DNA from: Bog-756 sp963710495
Lineage (GTDB): Bacteria; Actinomycetota; Acidimicrobiia; Acidimicrobiales; RAAP-2
NCBI GenBank assembly: GCA_963710495.1
Contig: CAVQAI010000012.1
Location: forward strand, 310,001 to 374,000
DNA length: 64,000 bases
Reading direction: 5' to 3'
Within the stretch, counting starts at the first letter, position 1. Every line of letters starts with the position of its first letter. Below, in pieces: positions 24,872 to 34,400 of the stretch. The notes beneath the pieces are model-generated. The model was given only the letters and a program-made list of their open reading frames with translations. It did not search any database and was not told the DNA's origin. The translations under genes were made by a program, and so were the position numbers.

Positions 24872-25415
24872 TCATCCGGCCACCAGCCGCAGAGCGACCA
24901 GCCAGTGGTCCAGATCGGGGACATCGCGACCGGGGACCTTCGCCGCGTCGTCGGCCTGGCGGAGGAGGAGGGCGTGCGGGCCATGGGGAGATCGCTCGAA
25001 CCGATGTGTCTCCTCCGGCGACAACGGCCCTCCCTGCAGTTCGAGGGTTTCGATGCTCGTCGCCGACAACGTCGATCGGTAGGAGCGATCGACGGCCACG
25101 AGGTACCGTTTGGCCGGGACGTGCGCTTCCACCAGCCCGGCCACCCGTTCCCCCAAAATTCTTTGCACCCGCTCGGCGCCGAGCAGGCCGTGGGCTTCGT
25201 CCGAGCCGAATTGATGGCCGATGTCGTGGACGAGGCCGGCGACCTGGAGACCGGCATCATCCGGTCTGGCCCGGCTGAGCTCGTAGGCGCATTGGAGGCC
25301 GTGGTCCAACGCGCTCATCCCGTCGTCCTCGCCGGAAGAGCGCGTCGGCGAGCGTCCGCATGAAGTCGACCAGGCCGACGAGGTCGGTGAGCTCGCCAAC
25401 GAGGTGGCCGGTCAT
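24872..25415 (-). CDS. PhnZ/TmpB-type HD-domain oxygenase, probable frameshift near 5' end
   Basis: Mixed-valence di-iron HD enzymes of this type cleave the C-P bond of 1-hydroxy-phosphonates with oxygen, giving phosphate. All iron ligands can be placed: LDHGLQ, LVHDIGH, EAHGLLG, EAHVPAKRYLV and the last Asp in RQADDAAKV. The family-specific LELQGGPLS follows. The gene seems to start at ATG 25415, overlapping the stop of the upstream hydrolase (ATGA), reading MTGHLVGELTDLVGLVDFMR. This frame must shift by one base near 25335-25350 to reach the conserved frame, which has its own ATG at 25318 behind GAGGACGACGGG. The short form keeps every metal ligand, so activity may survive. A sequencing error is the simplest alternative. 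Confidence 0.75.
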
Positions 25416-26848
25416 TCGAGGCTCCGGGGTACGCGGCCGATCAATCCCCCGGCGACCAGCATGTCGCTCAAGATGCGGTCTGCGTGACGGGAGCGCCATG
25501 TCAGCATGGATTGCGCCTGTTCGAGCACGGCGTCCCGGTCGTCCACCTCGTGCCTCCACGATCCGTCATCTTCTACGTCGTAGCAGCGCCATTCCCCGCT
25601 CCCGAATTGAACATAGACGACCGACTCGGCTCGCGACACGGCCAGATGCTTGGACTCGAGACGCCGATCCCACGGCCAGGTGTGCGGTCCGAACGAGAGG
25701 TATTCCCAGCGCCAGTCGTACTCCCAATGGGCGGCAAGTCGCCACCAGGGAGGGTCCTCTCCGGTGAGGAACGAAGTGAGTGGGAGTCCGTCGCACTGGG
25801 CCGGGACTTCGATCCCCATGGCCTCGCAGACCGTCGGAAGAATGTCCACGTTCTCGGTGAAGCGGTGGACGACGGTTCCATGGGCCATGGGATGCCTCGG
25901 GTCCCGGACGATGCCCGGGATGTGATAGCTGGACTCGAATTCGCCACCCTTTCCCAGTCTGCACTGGTCGCCGAGTTGCTCCCCATGGTCCGAGGTGACG
26001 ACCACGAAGGTCTCGTCCCACATCTCGAGGTCCACCATGGCTTGGACGAGCCTTCCGACCTGACGGTCGACGTCGGAGACCATGCCGTAGTACTGCGATG
26101 CGAGAAGCCGGAAGGCATCACCCTCAGGAGGATGGATCTCCGCCAGCCGTCCGCAGAACGGGGTCTCCCGCTCCGGTGATGCGATCGGCGGCACGACGTC
26201 CGCCGGGTCGTATTCCTTCGACCAATGTCCCGCCGCCGCATATGGGGGGTGGGGCCGCCAGTAGCTGACATGGGCGAACCACGGGCCGTCCTGTCGATGC
26301 AGCCACTCGATCACCGCGTCCGTGAGGAACGCGGAGACTCCGTGCTCGGCGGGGCGCTCCGGCTCGGAGGCCAACGCCTCCTCGCCGTCGGTGATCGAGC
26401 CGCCGCCGTATCCGAGGTCCATCAGCCATGCCCGCCACGCGGCCTGGTCATCGGGAAGCTCGAGGGCCACGTCGAAGCCCGGGGGGTACTCCTGGTAGGT
26501 GAGGAGCCGCGGATCATCCGGCCCGGCCGAGCTCCTCGGGTCGAGGGTTTGGTCCGCGTACCCGAAGACGACCGGTGTGTAGCCGGTTCGGCGAGCGGCG
26601 CGAGCGATGTTGTCGAAACGGTTGTCGAGCGGCGTTCCGTTGCCGACGACCCGGTTGTTCAGCTGGTACGTCCCGGTGTAGAGGCACGCGCGGCCGGGCC
26701 CGCACGGAGCGGCCTGGCTGTAGTGGCGGGCGAGGCGGACTCCCTGCGAGGCGATCCAATCGAGATTCGGTGTGCGGACGACCGGGTGTCCGGCGGACGA
26801 CAGGCAATCGCCGCGGAACTGATCCAGTGTGACCAGCAGGATGTTCAT
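25412..26848 (-). CDS. Phosphonate monoester hydrolase/phosphodiesterase (alkaline phosphatase-sulfatase fold)
   Basis: About 478 residues. The sulfatase-type site CGPGR at 49-53 has the cysteine that is turned into formylglycine, and metal residues are visible in LLVTLDQ (Asp 9) and VVVTSDHGEQLGD. Several blocks favour phosphonate monoester hydrolases over true arylsulfatases: LNNRVVGNGTPLD, YADQTLDPRS, YWRPHPPY and the C-terminal LTWRSRHADRILSDML. Such enzymes cleave phosphonate monoesters and phosphodiesters. No signal peptide is present, so it is cytosolic. ATG 26848 is the family start. It overlaps the HD gene downstream and leads a three-gene unit in which it could free the phosphonate that the two oxygenases then degrade. 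It needs a formylglycine-generating enzyme, not seen in this window. Confidence 0.85.
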   Translation of the reverse strand: MNILLVTLDQFRGDCLSSAGHPVVRTPNLDWIASQGVRLARHYSQAAPCGPGRACLYTGTYQLNNRVVGNGTPLDNRFDNIARAARRTGYTPVVFGYADQTLDPRSSAGPDDPRLLTYQEYPPGFDVALELPDDQAAWRAWLMDLGYGGGSITDGEEALASEPERPAEHGVSAFLTDAVIEWLHRQDGPWFAHVSYWRPHPPYAAAGHWSKEYDPADVVPPIASPERETPFCGRLAEIHPPEGDAFRLLASQYYGMVSDVDRQVGRLVQAMVDLEMWDETFVVVTSDHGEQLGDQCRLGKGGEFESSYHIPGIVRDPRHPMAHGTVVHRFTENVDILPTVCEAMGIEVPAQCDGLPLTSFLTGEDPPWWRLAAHWEYDWRWEYLSFGPHTWPWDRRLESKHLAVSRAESVVYVQFGSGEWRCYDVEDDGSWRHEVDDRDAVLEQAQSMLTWRSRHADRILSDMLVAGGLIGRVPRSLE

Positions 26849-27016
26849 GGGTCGGGGCCCGGACGACTCTCTCGAGAACCCCCTGAACACCCGGGAAGAA
26901 GCACGGTGCCATCATCGCGGCCGGAACGGAGCTTGTGAAGACCATGTCGTCGAGCCGTCGAACTTCGCCACCCAGGCGCAGTCCTCACTTCTGGGATTCC
27001 TCCGCCGGCTCGGAAC

Positions 27017-27829
27017 TCAGTCGGCCATTCGGCTCGAGGCGGCAGCGACACCGATCGGTGGCACCCAGTCCGGGTCGAGTTCAAAGAACGCCTCGGCCAA
27101 CCCATCGACGGTTACGCCGAGCAGCGTCCATTCTTGCTCCTCGCCACCGATACTCGTCGGCCGTTTGATTCCGTCGAAGTGCTCAGCGTTCACCTGTTCG
27201 CGAAGGAGCAGTCCTTCGGTCAATGCCTCGGCCGAGATGGTGAACTGGCGCATGGTCAGACCGTGGCGGAGTCGGTAACCGAGCAGATCCAGAACGAGTT
27301 GGTAGATGCTGTCCAGATGCTCGGTCACGGAAAGATAGGACTGCTGAAGTGCCGACTCGATCCGGTTCCGACTCTCGGACTCAGCGCCGAGCGCTGTCAG
27401 TGCCCACACCGCAATCCATCGGGAGAACTCCTGCGAACGGCGGAGGGCCTCCATCTGGGTGGCGCTCCCGACACGGCACAACTCGCGCAGAGCTGACTTT
27501 CGAGACTCCTCGGACGAGCCGTCGACACCCGCGAGGATTGGAGCCACTGCCGCGAGGGTCTCCTCGATCTCGCTCGAGCTGTAGTCAGCCGCGATCGTCA
27601 CCAGCACTTCTGTCGCGTAGTCGCCCTGGTTGTTCCACACCCGACCGAGGATGGAGGCGTTGGTCACATGGATACCGGCGTTGGCCTCGACCCATTCGCG
27701 TGCTCGTTTGAGAGTGAGCATCTCGCCGCCGCCGCCCAACCCCTCCTCGTCTACGATCGCGCGACCGGCCTGGAGGAAGAGCGCCCGCAATTCATCCCGT
27801 GCCAGCCTCGGACGACGTCGTGCCGTCAC
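27017..27829 (-). CDS. TetR-like transcriptional regulator (paralogue A)
   Basis: About 270 residues from GTG 27829; a longer frame to 27967 adds a polar stretch that its paralogue lacks. It is longer than the ~200 residues of most TetR proteins. The N-terminal ELRALFLQAGRAIVDEEG, then LTLKRAREWVEANAGIHVTN and ILGRVWNNQGDYATEVLV fit a TetR helix-turn-helix in which the usual first helix is followed by an unusual insert. The rest is helical (SSEESRKSALRELCRVGSAT). A gene at 38067-38900 encodes a clear paralogue along the full length. It lies about 170 bases upstream of the phosphonate unit on the same strand and might control it; the ligand is unknown. Confidence 0.7.
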   Translation of the reverse strand: MTARRRPRLARDELRALFLQAGRAIVDEEGLGGGGEMLTLKRAREWVEANAGIHVTNASILGRVWNNQGDYATEVLVTIAADYSSSEIEETLAAVAPILAGVDGSSEESRKSALRELCRVGSATQMEALRRSQEFSRWIAVWALTALGAESESRNRIESALQQSYLSVTEHLDSIYQLVLDLLGYRLRHGLTMRQFTISAEALTEGLLLREQVNAEHFDGIKRPTSIGGEEQEWTLLGVTVDGLAEAFFELDPDWVPPIGVAAASSRMAD

Positions 27830-27967
27830 GGACCGTCCGGTGTCCGAGGTTGGCGACAAACCATCGCCGCCCCTTCTTTCCGCCAATGAACCACTATCCG
27901 ACTTTACATTCTCGGCATATCCGGGCGGTCCGATTCCCGTCCGAATCACCGGTTTGACCTGACACAC

Positions 27968-29041
27968 TGGTATCTCGGCGTTCCGAGGGGATCCCTACCC
28001 ACGTGTCAAATGAAGGCGACGCCCGCAGAGCGGTCGATGTCCACGCTCGCACTTTCACTACGGGTCAATGGGTCCGTCTCGGGTGACGCCGAGGGTCCTC
28101 GATCCGAACGAATGGCGATCGGCGCCCGAGTCCGGGAACGATCAGCCCGGCCGGGCGAAAGGTGACTCCAGAAGCGTCAGTCGGCTTCGGACCGTGTCTG
28201 CCTCCTGCCTTCCTCGATTCACGTGAAACCCAGGTGAGCTGCCTCGACGAGCTGGCCGCCCTCGACACCCGGCTCGAGGGACCTCGTTGTTGCAACTTGG
28301 AGTCGCAATCGGATAGAGTGCTCTCCGTCGGCGGGAACCTCGCTCTACGGCGGGAACACCCTCTGCTGCGGCGGCAGGAGTTGGCGGGCTCCTGTCGCCG
28401 TAGTAGTGACCAGCCGGAAGCCCGCCGCAGGCCGGGATCTGTGGCCAGTGGCGGCGAGGTACTCCTGGCCAACGGTGCCCGACGTCCGGGACCTCGGTGC
28501 AGCCGGATCAAGGTGCTGCGACGACTGGCCTCTCCCTGTCTTCCGATCAGAGGGATGCGCGGGACTCGGAACGGTCGTCGAGGTCCACGCCAGGCCGATG
28601 CACATTCGTCCGAGGATCCGTCGCCCCATGTGACGAAGTGAGCAGGGGCCTTGCGCAAGGCCGGCAGTTCCTGAGCGAGTCGGGGGTCATGCGTGCAGCT
28701 GACCTGAAGCTTGTCGCCGGCCTTCACATGGATGGGCCCGTCTCGGAACGCCCGGCGGGAGTGCGTTCAGTCTCTTCGCCCATGGTCCCCGTCCCGGTCT
28801 CGCCCGTTCTCGTAGCCGGATGCGCCGCCGCTCGGCCGAAGATTGATCCGATGCGGCCGGTCGAGGCGGTCGTCATACGCGCGTCAGCGCCCCCATTTCG
28901 AGCAGCACTTGAGGAGCACCGGCCGAGGTCCGGGTGAGCGTCGGGGCCAGACGGACTGCTGCTGGGTGCAGATCTGCCGAATCCTTGTCAGAATGAGTGA
29001 CCGGCGGGGGCATCGCCGGACCTCGAAGACGGAGAGGGCCA
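27968..29041. other. One-kilobase stretch with no supported gene
   Basis: None of the short frames here has convincing composition or family motifs. Around 28329-28358 two copies of CGGCGGGAAC lie 20 bases apart. At 28370-28399 an 11-bp stem with one G-T pair (GGCGGCAGGAG and CTCCTGTCGCC) has an 8-base loop, and an overlapping CTACGGCG/CGCCGTAG pair (28345-28352, 28396-28403) could form an alternative fold. A non-coding RNA or the remains of a gene are possible. The end near 29030 has GGAGAGGG, the ribosome-binding site of the next gene. Confidence 0.4.
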
Positions 29042-31363
29042 ATGAAGCGAAGCACATCGATAGAGCACGTTCACGCTGTCCTGGCCATCGACGATCGTGT
29101 GCTGCGCAACTACTGGGTCACTCAGTCCTACGCCGATCTCGCCGCCGGCCTCGCTGCTGCACTCGACCCCGGCACGGCCAACTGGTGCACGTTCGGCGTA
29201 TGGGCCTCGTGCACTGTCGGAAGGAATCTGCGGGGCGAGGATCTTCCCGATTGGCTGCGCACGAGAGTGGTCCGCTCGGACGGCATGATGGGTGCGGCGG
29301 ACACCGTGAACAGCGCGCTCCAAAAGGAGCACCTCGACCGCGGTCTGCACCCGATTCGGCCCGGAGACCTGAGAGACCTCGTGCGGGATCTCTTCGGAGC
29401 GTGTGCCACCAACCTCTCTGACGGGAACACCGAGGTGTTCGCCGAGATCGCCCCAGCCGCAGCGACTCTGATCACCGCCTTCGGGACCAATCCCGGCGAC
29501 CCGGCCTCGATCCGATCCGAGGTGCTGCGGGTGTGCGAGGGTGCTCCCGAGTTCGAAGGTGAAAATCGCCTGCAGGCTGGTTTTGCCCGCTGGTGCGATG
29601 CCCTGGCCGAGCCGGACCCCGCTCGCCGAAGCCAGCTGATCCTGGCGGGTTCCCTCCAGTTGGGCGCGCACGAGCAGCATCACCTCCAAGGCCCGATCGC
29701 CGGGAGCATGGACATGGGTGTGAACCAATCGCTGGAGCTTCTCAAGCAGCGTCTGGTCCATGGCGAGCCCGGGCCCCCCGCTATCGAGGAATCGATCGAC
29801 GCCCTCTTGCATCCCCTCGGCCACGCCTTCAGCAACCTCTGGGGCGACCTCATGACGGAGTTGTTGGGCACCATCCAGACCCCCGATGGGGTCCTGCGCC
29901 TCAACCGCGACGTCCCACTCCTTCCGGGTCAGGCCTTCGTCCCCACCGAACTGGGAGACGTCGTCGTCGAGGACCTGGCCATCCTGCTCGAGCGCTTCAA
30001 CCGGGCCAAGGTGGACGGCGAGGGGAGCCGGGCGATGGATTGGTCCAACCTGGACGAGCGGATGAACTTCATCACCAATCTGTTCTTGTCCCGCCACCAC
30101 CGGAAGGAGTTGTTCCAGGCTCCCTTCGATGCCGTCGCGCTGAGAGCCCTCGAGGGCGACCGATTGCCCCGTGCCGCCAGGCGGCCGAAGCGGCGGGACT
30201 TCCCACCCTCGAGGGGTGTTCACCGATTTACCGACTCATTCGTCGAGACGCTTCGGGTGACCGGCGATGCGCCGGCGGACGCGGCGGTGGCCGAATTCTT
30301 CGAGGCGACCGAGACCAAGCACTCCGAGCTGTTTCGGAAGCTGGCCTCCGCCTCGGCCAGCGTGGCTGCCGACGAGGATCTTCCGGGGATCGGGGCGTTC
30401 GTACGGAAGGAGGAAGCCTGGCCTGCGTGGGCCGATCCTCAGCTGGTCCGCGACGGGCAGCAGGTCTTCGGCGACTTCGGCCCGCAGTTGGGTATGGGCC
30501 TGTTCATGGCCAGTCTCCCTTCCGACTACGCCTTCGCCAAAGGGGTGCAGGCACTGGAGCGTACGGCGCGGCTCACCCGCAATCCAAAGCGGAGGTATGT
30601 CGAAACCGGACAGATGATCATCGATGTGATGACGCCCGGCGCACTCGATCCGGGCCAAGGCGGGTACCGCGCTGTCCGCCATGTCCGGCTGATGCACGCC
30701 GCGGTGCGCCATGTGCTGAGCCACCTCGAGGAGATCCAGAAGGAGGGGGCGCCGCCCATCGCACCATGGGACCCCGGGTTCGGGTTGCCCATCAGCCAAC
30801 TCCAACTGCTCGGGACACTTTTTTCCTTCAGTGTGGAGGGCATCAGGGCGCTCCAGAGGTCCGGCGTTCGCCTCAGCCGCTATCAGGCCGAGGCATACGT
30901 CCATGTGTGGAACCTCGTCGGTCACCAGATCGGGATCCTCGACGAACTTCTGCCGCTGTCCTGGAAGGACTCGCTGACCCTGTGGGAACAGCGGCGGCGG
31001 CGCGAGTACGGGCCGACCCCGGAGGGCCGTGAGCTCACAGCGGCAGCGATCGAGTGTATGCAGGAGCTTTTTCGCTTCAGCCACCTGCCAGGGCTCCCGG
31101 CTACGGGAATCCGTCACTATCTGGGGAACGGGACCGCCGACATGTTGGGTGTGCCGAAGGCCGATTGGACTCGAGTCATCTTCGAGGTCATGCATCGGAC
31201 CGATTTCCTCTATGAATTCGCCCTGATCCGCCTCCCCGGCACAGGGCGAATCGCGTCGAGGCTGGGAAGGCGCATTTGGGAGGGTTTCGAGCTGTATGGG
31301 CGAGATGGTGAGCGGCCTGCATTTGAGGTGACTGATGAGCTGAAAACGGCCTGGGGGATCTAG
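29042..31363 (+). CDS. Large fusion with C-terminal DUF2236/rubber-oxygenase-like region
   Basis: About 773 residues from ATG 29042, with GGAGAGGG upstream. Residues about 430-690 resemble the DUF2236/latex-clearing-protein group: WADPQLVRDGQQVFGDFGPQ, then GLFMASLPSDYAF, a block RRYVETGQMIIDVMTPGAL (near 516) and GYRAVRHVRLMHAAVRHVL with histidines that bind haem in related oxygenases. Rubber oxygenases cleave polyisoprene; many DUF2236 proteins have unknown substrates. The first ~400 residues (with NWCTFGVWASCTVGRNLRGE and AHEQHHLQGPIAG) match no family I know and seem to be a separate helical domain. There is no signal peptide. It stands alone, so a cytosolic oxygenase is the best guess. 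Confidence 0.65.
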   Translation: MKRSTSIEHVHAVLAIDDRVLRNYWVTQSYADLAAGLAAALDPGTANWCTFGVWASCTVGRNLRGEDLPDWLRTRVVRSDGMMGAADTVNSALQKEHLDRGLHPIRPGDLRDLVRDLFGACATNLSDGNTEVFAEIAPAAATLITAFGTNPGDPASIRSEVLRVCEGAPEFEGENRLQAGFARWCDALAEPDPARRSQLILAGSLQLGAHEQHHLQGPIAGSMDMGVNQSLELLKQRLVHGEPGPPAIEESIDALLHPLGHAFSNLWGDLMTELLGTIQTPDGVLRLNRDVPLLPGQAFVPTELGDVVVEDLAILLERFNRAKVDGEGSRAMDWSNLDERMNFITNLFLSRHHRKELFQAPFDAVALRALEGDRLPRAARRPKRRDFPPSRGVHRFTDSFVETLRVTGDAPADAAVAEFFEATETKHSELFRKLASASASVAADEDLPGIGAFVRKEEAWPAWADPQLVRDGQQVFGDFGPQLGMGLFMASLPSDYAFAKGVQALERTARLTRNPKRRYVETGQMIIDVMTPGALDPGQGGYRAVRHVRLMHAAVRHVLSHLEEIQKEGAPPIAPWDPGFGLPISQLQLLGTLFSFSVEGIRALQRSGVRLSRYQAEAYVHVWNLVGHQIGILDELLPLSWKDSLTLWEQRRRREYGPTPEGRELTAAAIECMQELFRFSHLPGLPATGIRHYLGNGTADMLGVPKADWTRVIFEVMHRTDFLYEFALIRLPGTGRIASRLGRRIWEGFELYGRDGERPAFEVTDELKTAWGI

Positions 31364-31467
31364 CCAGCCGGACGGCGCCGCGCACAAAGCACCAGTCTCG
31401 GGTCCGGGCCCCCCGGAGACAGCTCTGCCGCCGCGGGCTACGTTTACCGGGTCGGGCGAGAAGGAGC

Positions 31468-34400
31468 ATGATGACCGCTGAGAACGTGGCTCTCCTGTTC
31501 ACCGATATCGTGGGGTCGACGGAGTTATCCCAGCGTCTCACACCCGAGCTAGCCGACCAGGTCCGCCGAGACCATTTCGCGATCCTGCGGAACGCGCTTT
31601 CAGAGACCGGAGGCACCGAGGTCAAGAAGCTGGGTGACGGGCTGATGGCGGTGTTCTCGTCGGCGTCGGCCGCCCTGGACTGCGGAGTGGCAATGCAGCA
31701 GGCGGTCGAACTGGGCAACCGGGGCCTGGATCACGCCATTCAGTTGCGCGTCGGGCTGAGCGGAGGCGAAGTCGCCCACGAGGAGGATGACTACTTCGGT
31801 GACCCGGTCATCGAAGCGGCTCGTCTCTGCGCCGCCTGCGACCCGGGGCAGATCCTTGCTTCTGAGGTAGTCCCCATGATGGCGGGCCGACGCAGCCGAC
31901 TCCTCGATGTCCGCCCGCTGGGCGGGCTCCAACTCAAGGGATTCGGATACCCGGTCCCGACCGTGGAGATCCTGTGGGCGCCCGTCGAGACCGTTGAGCC
32001 GGCTATCCCGCTTCCCAGCCGACTCGGCACCCGAAATCTAGTCAACGTGAATGTGGTCGGGAGGGAGCCCGAGCTGTCTCTCTTGGCGGATGCGGCAAAG
32101 CGTGTCTCTGCGTGCGAAGGACGGGAGGTCGTCCTGGTCTCCGGTGAAGCCGGACAAGGGAAGACCACCCTCGTTGCCGAGGCCGCGCGCAGTGCCATTG
32201 GAAACGGTGCCTGCGTCCTGTTCGGCCACTGCGAGGAGGAACTCGCCACCCCGTATCAGCTCTTCGTTGAGGCGTTCGCTCACTACGCGGGTCATGCAGA
32301 CGAGGATCGCCTCCGTGGCCTCGTCGAACTGCATGGTTCGGAATGGGGGCGCCTCGTGCCGACATTGGCCGAGAGGATTCCGGACCTACCCCCGTCGAAG
32401 GCGACAGACCCCGACTCGGAGCGCTACCTGCTCTTCGCCGCCGCGGCGGGCCTCTTGACCGACATCTCTCAAGATCACCCCGTCCTGCTGGTGTTCGATG
32501 ACCTCCAATGGGCCGACAGCGGGAGCTTGGCTCTGCTCCGCCACGTGACGGCGACCGAGCACCCGATGCGGGTGCTCGTGCTCGGCACCTTCCGTGACAG
32601 CGAGCTTCCCCAATCCCCCGAACTCCGCGACACGCTGGGACTGTTGTGGCGTCACCAGGGCGTCTCCCGCGTCGAGCTCGGCGGCCTCGACCGGTCGGGG
32701 GTACTGGCGTTGATGGAAGGTGTCGCCGGTCATCCTTTGGATGCAATCGGCGTGGGACTTGCCGAAGCGGTCTTCCGGGAGACCGACGGGAACCCGTTCT
32801 TCGTGACTGAGGTCCTACGCCATCTCCGCGACATCGGCGCCATCCACCAGGATGTCGCCGGTCGATGGGTCGCGAGTGGCACCCTCGACAAGATGGCTCT
32901 GCCCGCCAGCGTCCGTGATGTCATCGGTGGTCGGGTCGTGCGGCTTGGTCCCGATGCAGAGCGTGTCTTGTCCACGGCTGCCATCATCGGTCGGGATTTC
33001 GACCTGGATGTGCTGGGCCGGGCCACTCGAATCCCGACGGATGCCCTGCTCGACATTCTCGACTCGGCCGCTGCGTCGTCGCTGGTGAGTGAAGCCGATG
33101 ATGCTCCGGGTCGGTACAGCTTCGGGCACGCGTTGTTCCAACACACGCTGTACGAGAATCTCCGGCCCGCCCGGCGAGCCCGCCTCCATGAAGTGGTGGC
33201 GATGGCTCTCGAGGACTTCTGCGGCGACCGGCCTGGCACCCGGGTCGGCGAACTGGCCCGCCATTGGATCAACGCGCCTGCCGGAAACCTGGCAAAAGCC
33301 GTCCGGTACTCACATGAGGCAGCCGATGCCGCACTCCGTTCGCTGGCCCCCGAGGCCGCCCTCCGGAACTACGCAACTGCGCTCGAGCTCTGTGCCGGGG
33401 ACGGCGATGCCGATCCTGTCCTCCTGCTCGACCTGGCTATCGGACTCGGGACTGCTCAGCGTCAGACCGGGGACCCGTCGTTTCGCAGCACCCTTCTCGA
33501 CGCGGCGCGTCGGGCGGCCAGCCTGGGCGATGTCGACCGCCTGGTGGCTGCGTGCCTGGCCAATGATCGGGGGCTCTACAGCGCGGTGGGCGCAACCGAT
33601 GGGGAGAAGGTCGAGGCTCTGGAGCTGGCACTCGGGCTGCTGCCCCCTGCTCATCCCGATCGCGCCCTGGTCCTCGCAACCCTGTGTTCGGAGCTCGCCC
33701 ACGGGAGCACGCTCGATCGTCGACGGGCCTTGGCCGAGGCAGCCATCGACATCGCGGAGGCCTCCGGCGACGATGTGGTCGTCGTGAAGGTGCTCAACCA
33801 TCTGCACCTCCCTCTCCAGGTGCCTTCGATGCTCGAGTGGACCGAGGCTCGGGCGACCGAGGGCCTGGTGAGAGCCGAGCGAATCGGTGACCCTGTCTTG
33901 ACGTTCTGGGCCGCGCAGTGGCGCGCCGAGTCGGCGGCCCGCACCGGCGACCTCGACGAGATGGATCGGTGCATCGCGATCCACGGTGCCATGGCCGAGC
34001 AGCTCAACCAGCCGGTCTTTGCCTGGGGACACGCATTCGTCCGATCCTTGCGGGCCCAGATCGCCGGTGACACCGACGTGGCCGAACAGCACGCCAGCGA
34101 GGCGCTCGACATCGGCACGAAGGGCGGGCAGCCCGACGCCTCGACCATCTTCGGCGGGCAGTACAACATCATCAGCGGCCAGCGGGGCACGCAAAGCGAG
34201 CTGGTCCCGCTCATCGAGAAGTTGGCCGCCGAGACACCGGACATCCCGCGTGCGTTCTTCCTGTCGGTCATGGCCAAGGCCCATGTGGAAGGGGATCGTC
34301 GGGACCGAGCCGCCGACCTGCTCGAGGAGTTTGCCGCCGGGGGGTACGAGTTGCCCCTGGACCAATTGTGGCTGACCGGCATGGTCGACTTCGCCGAGGC

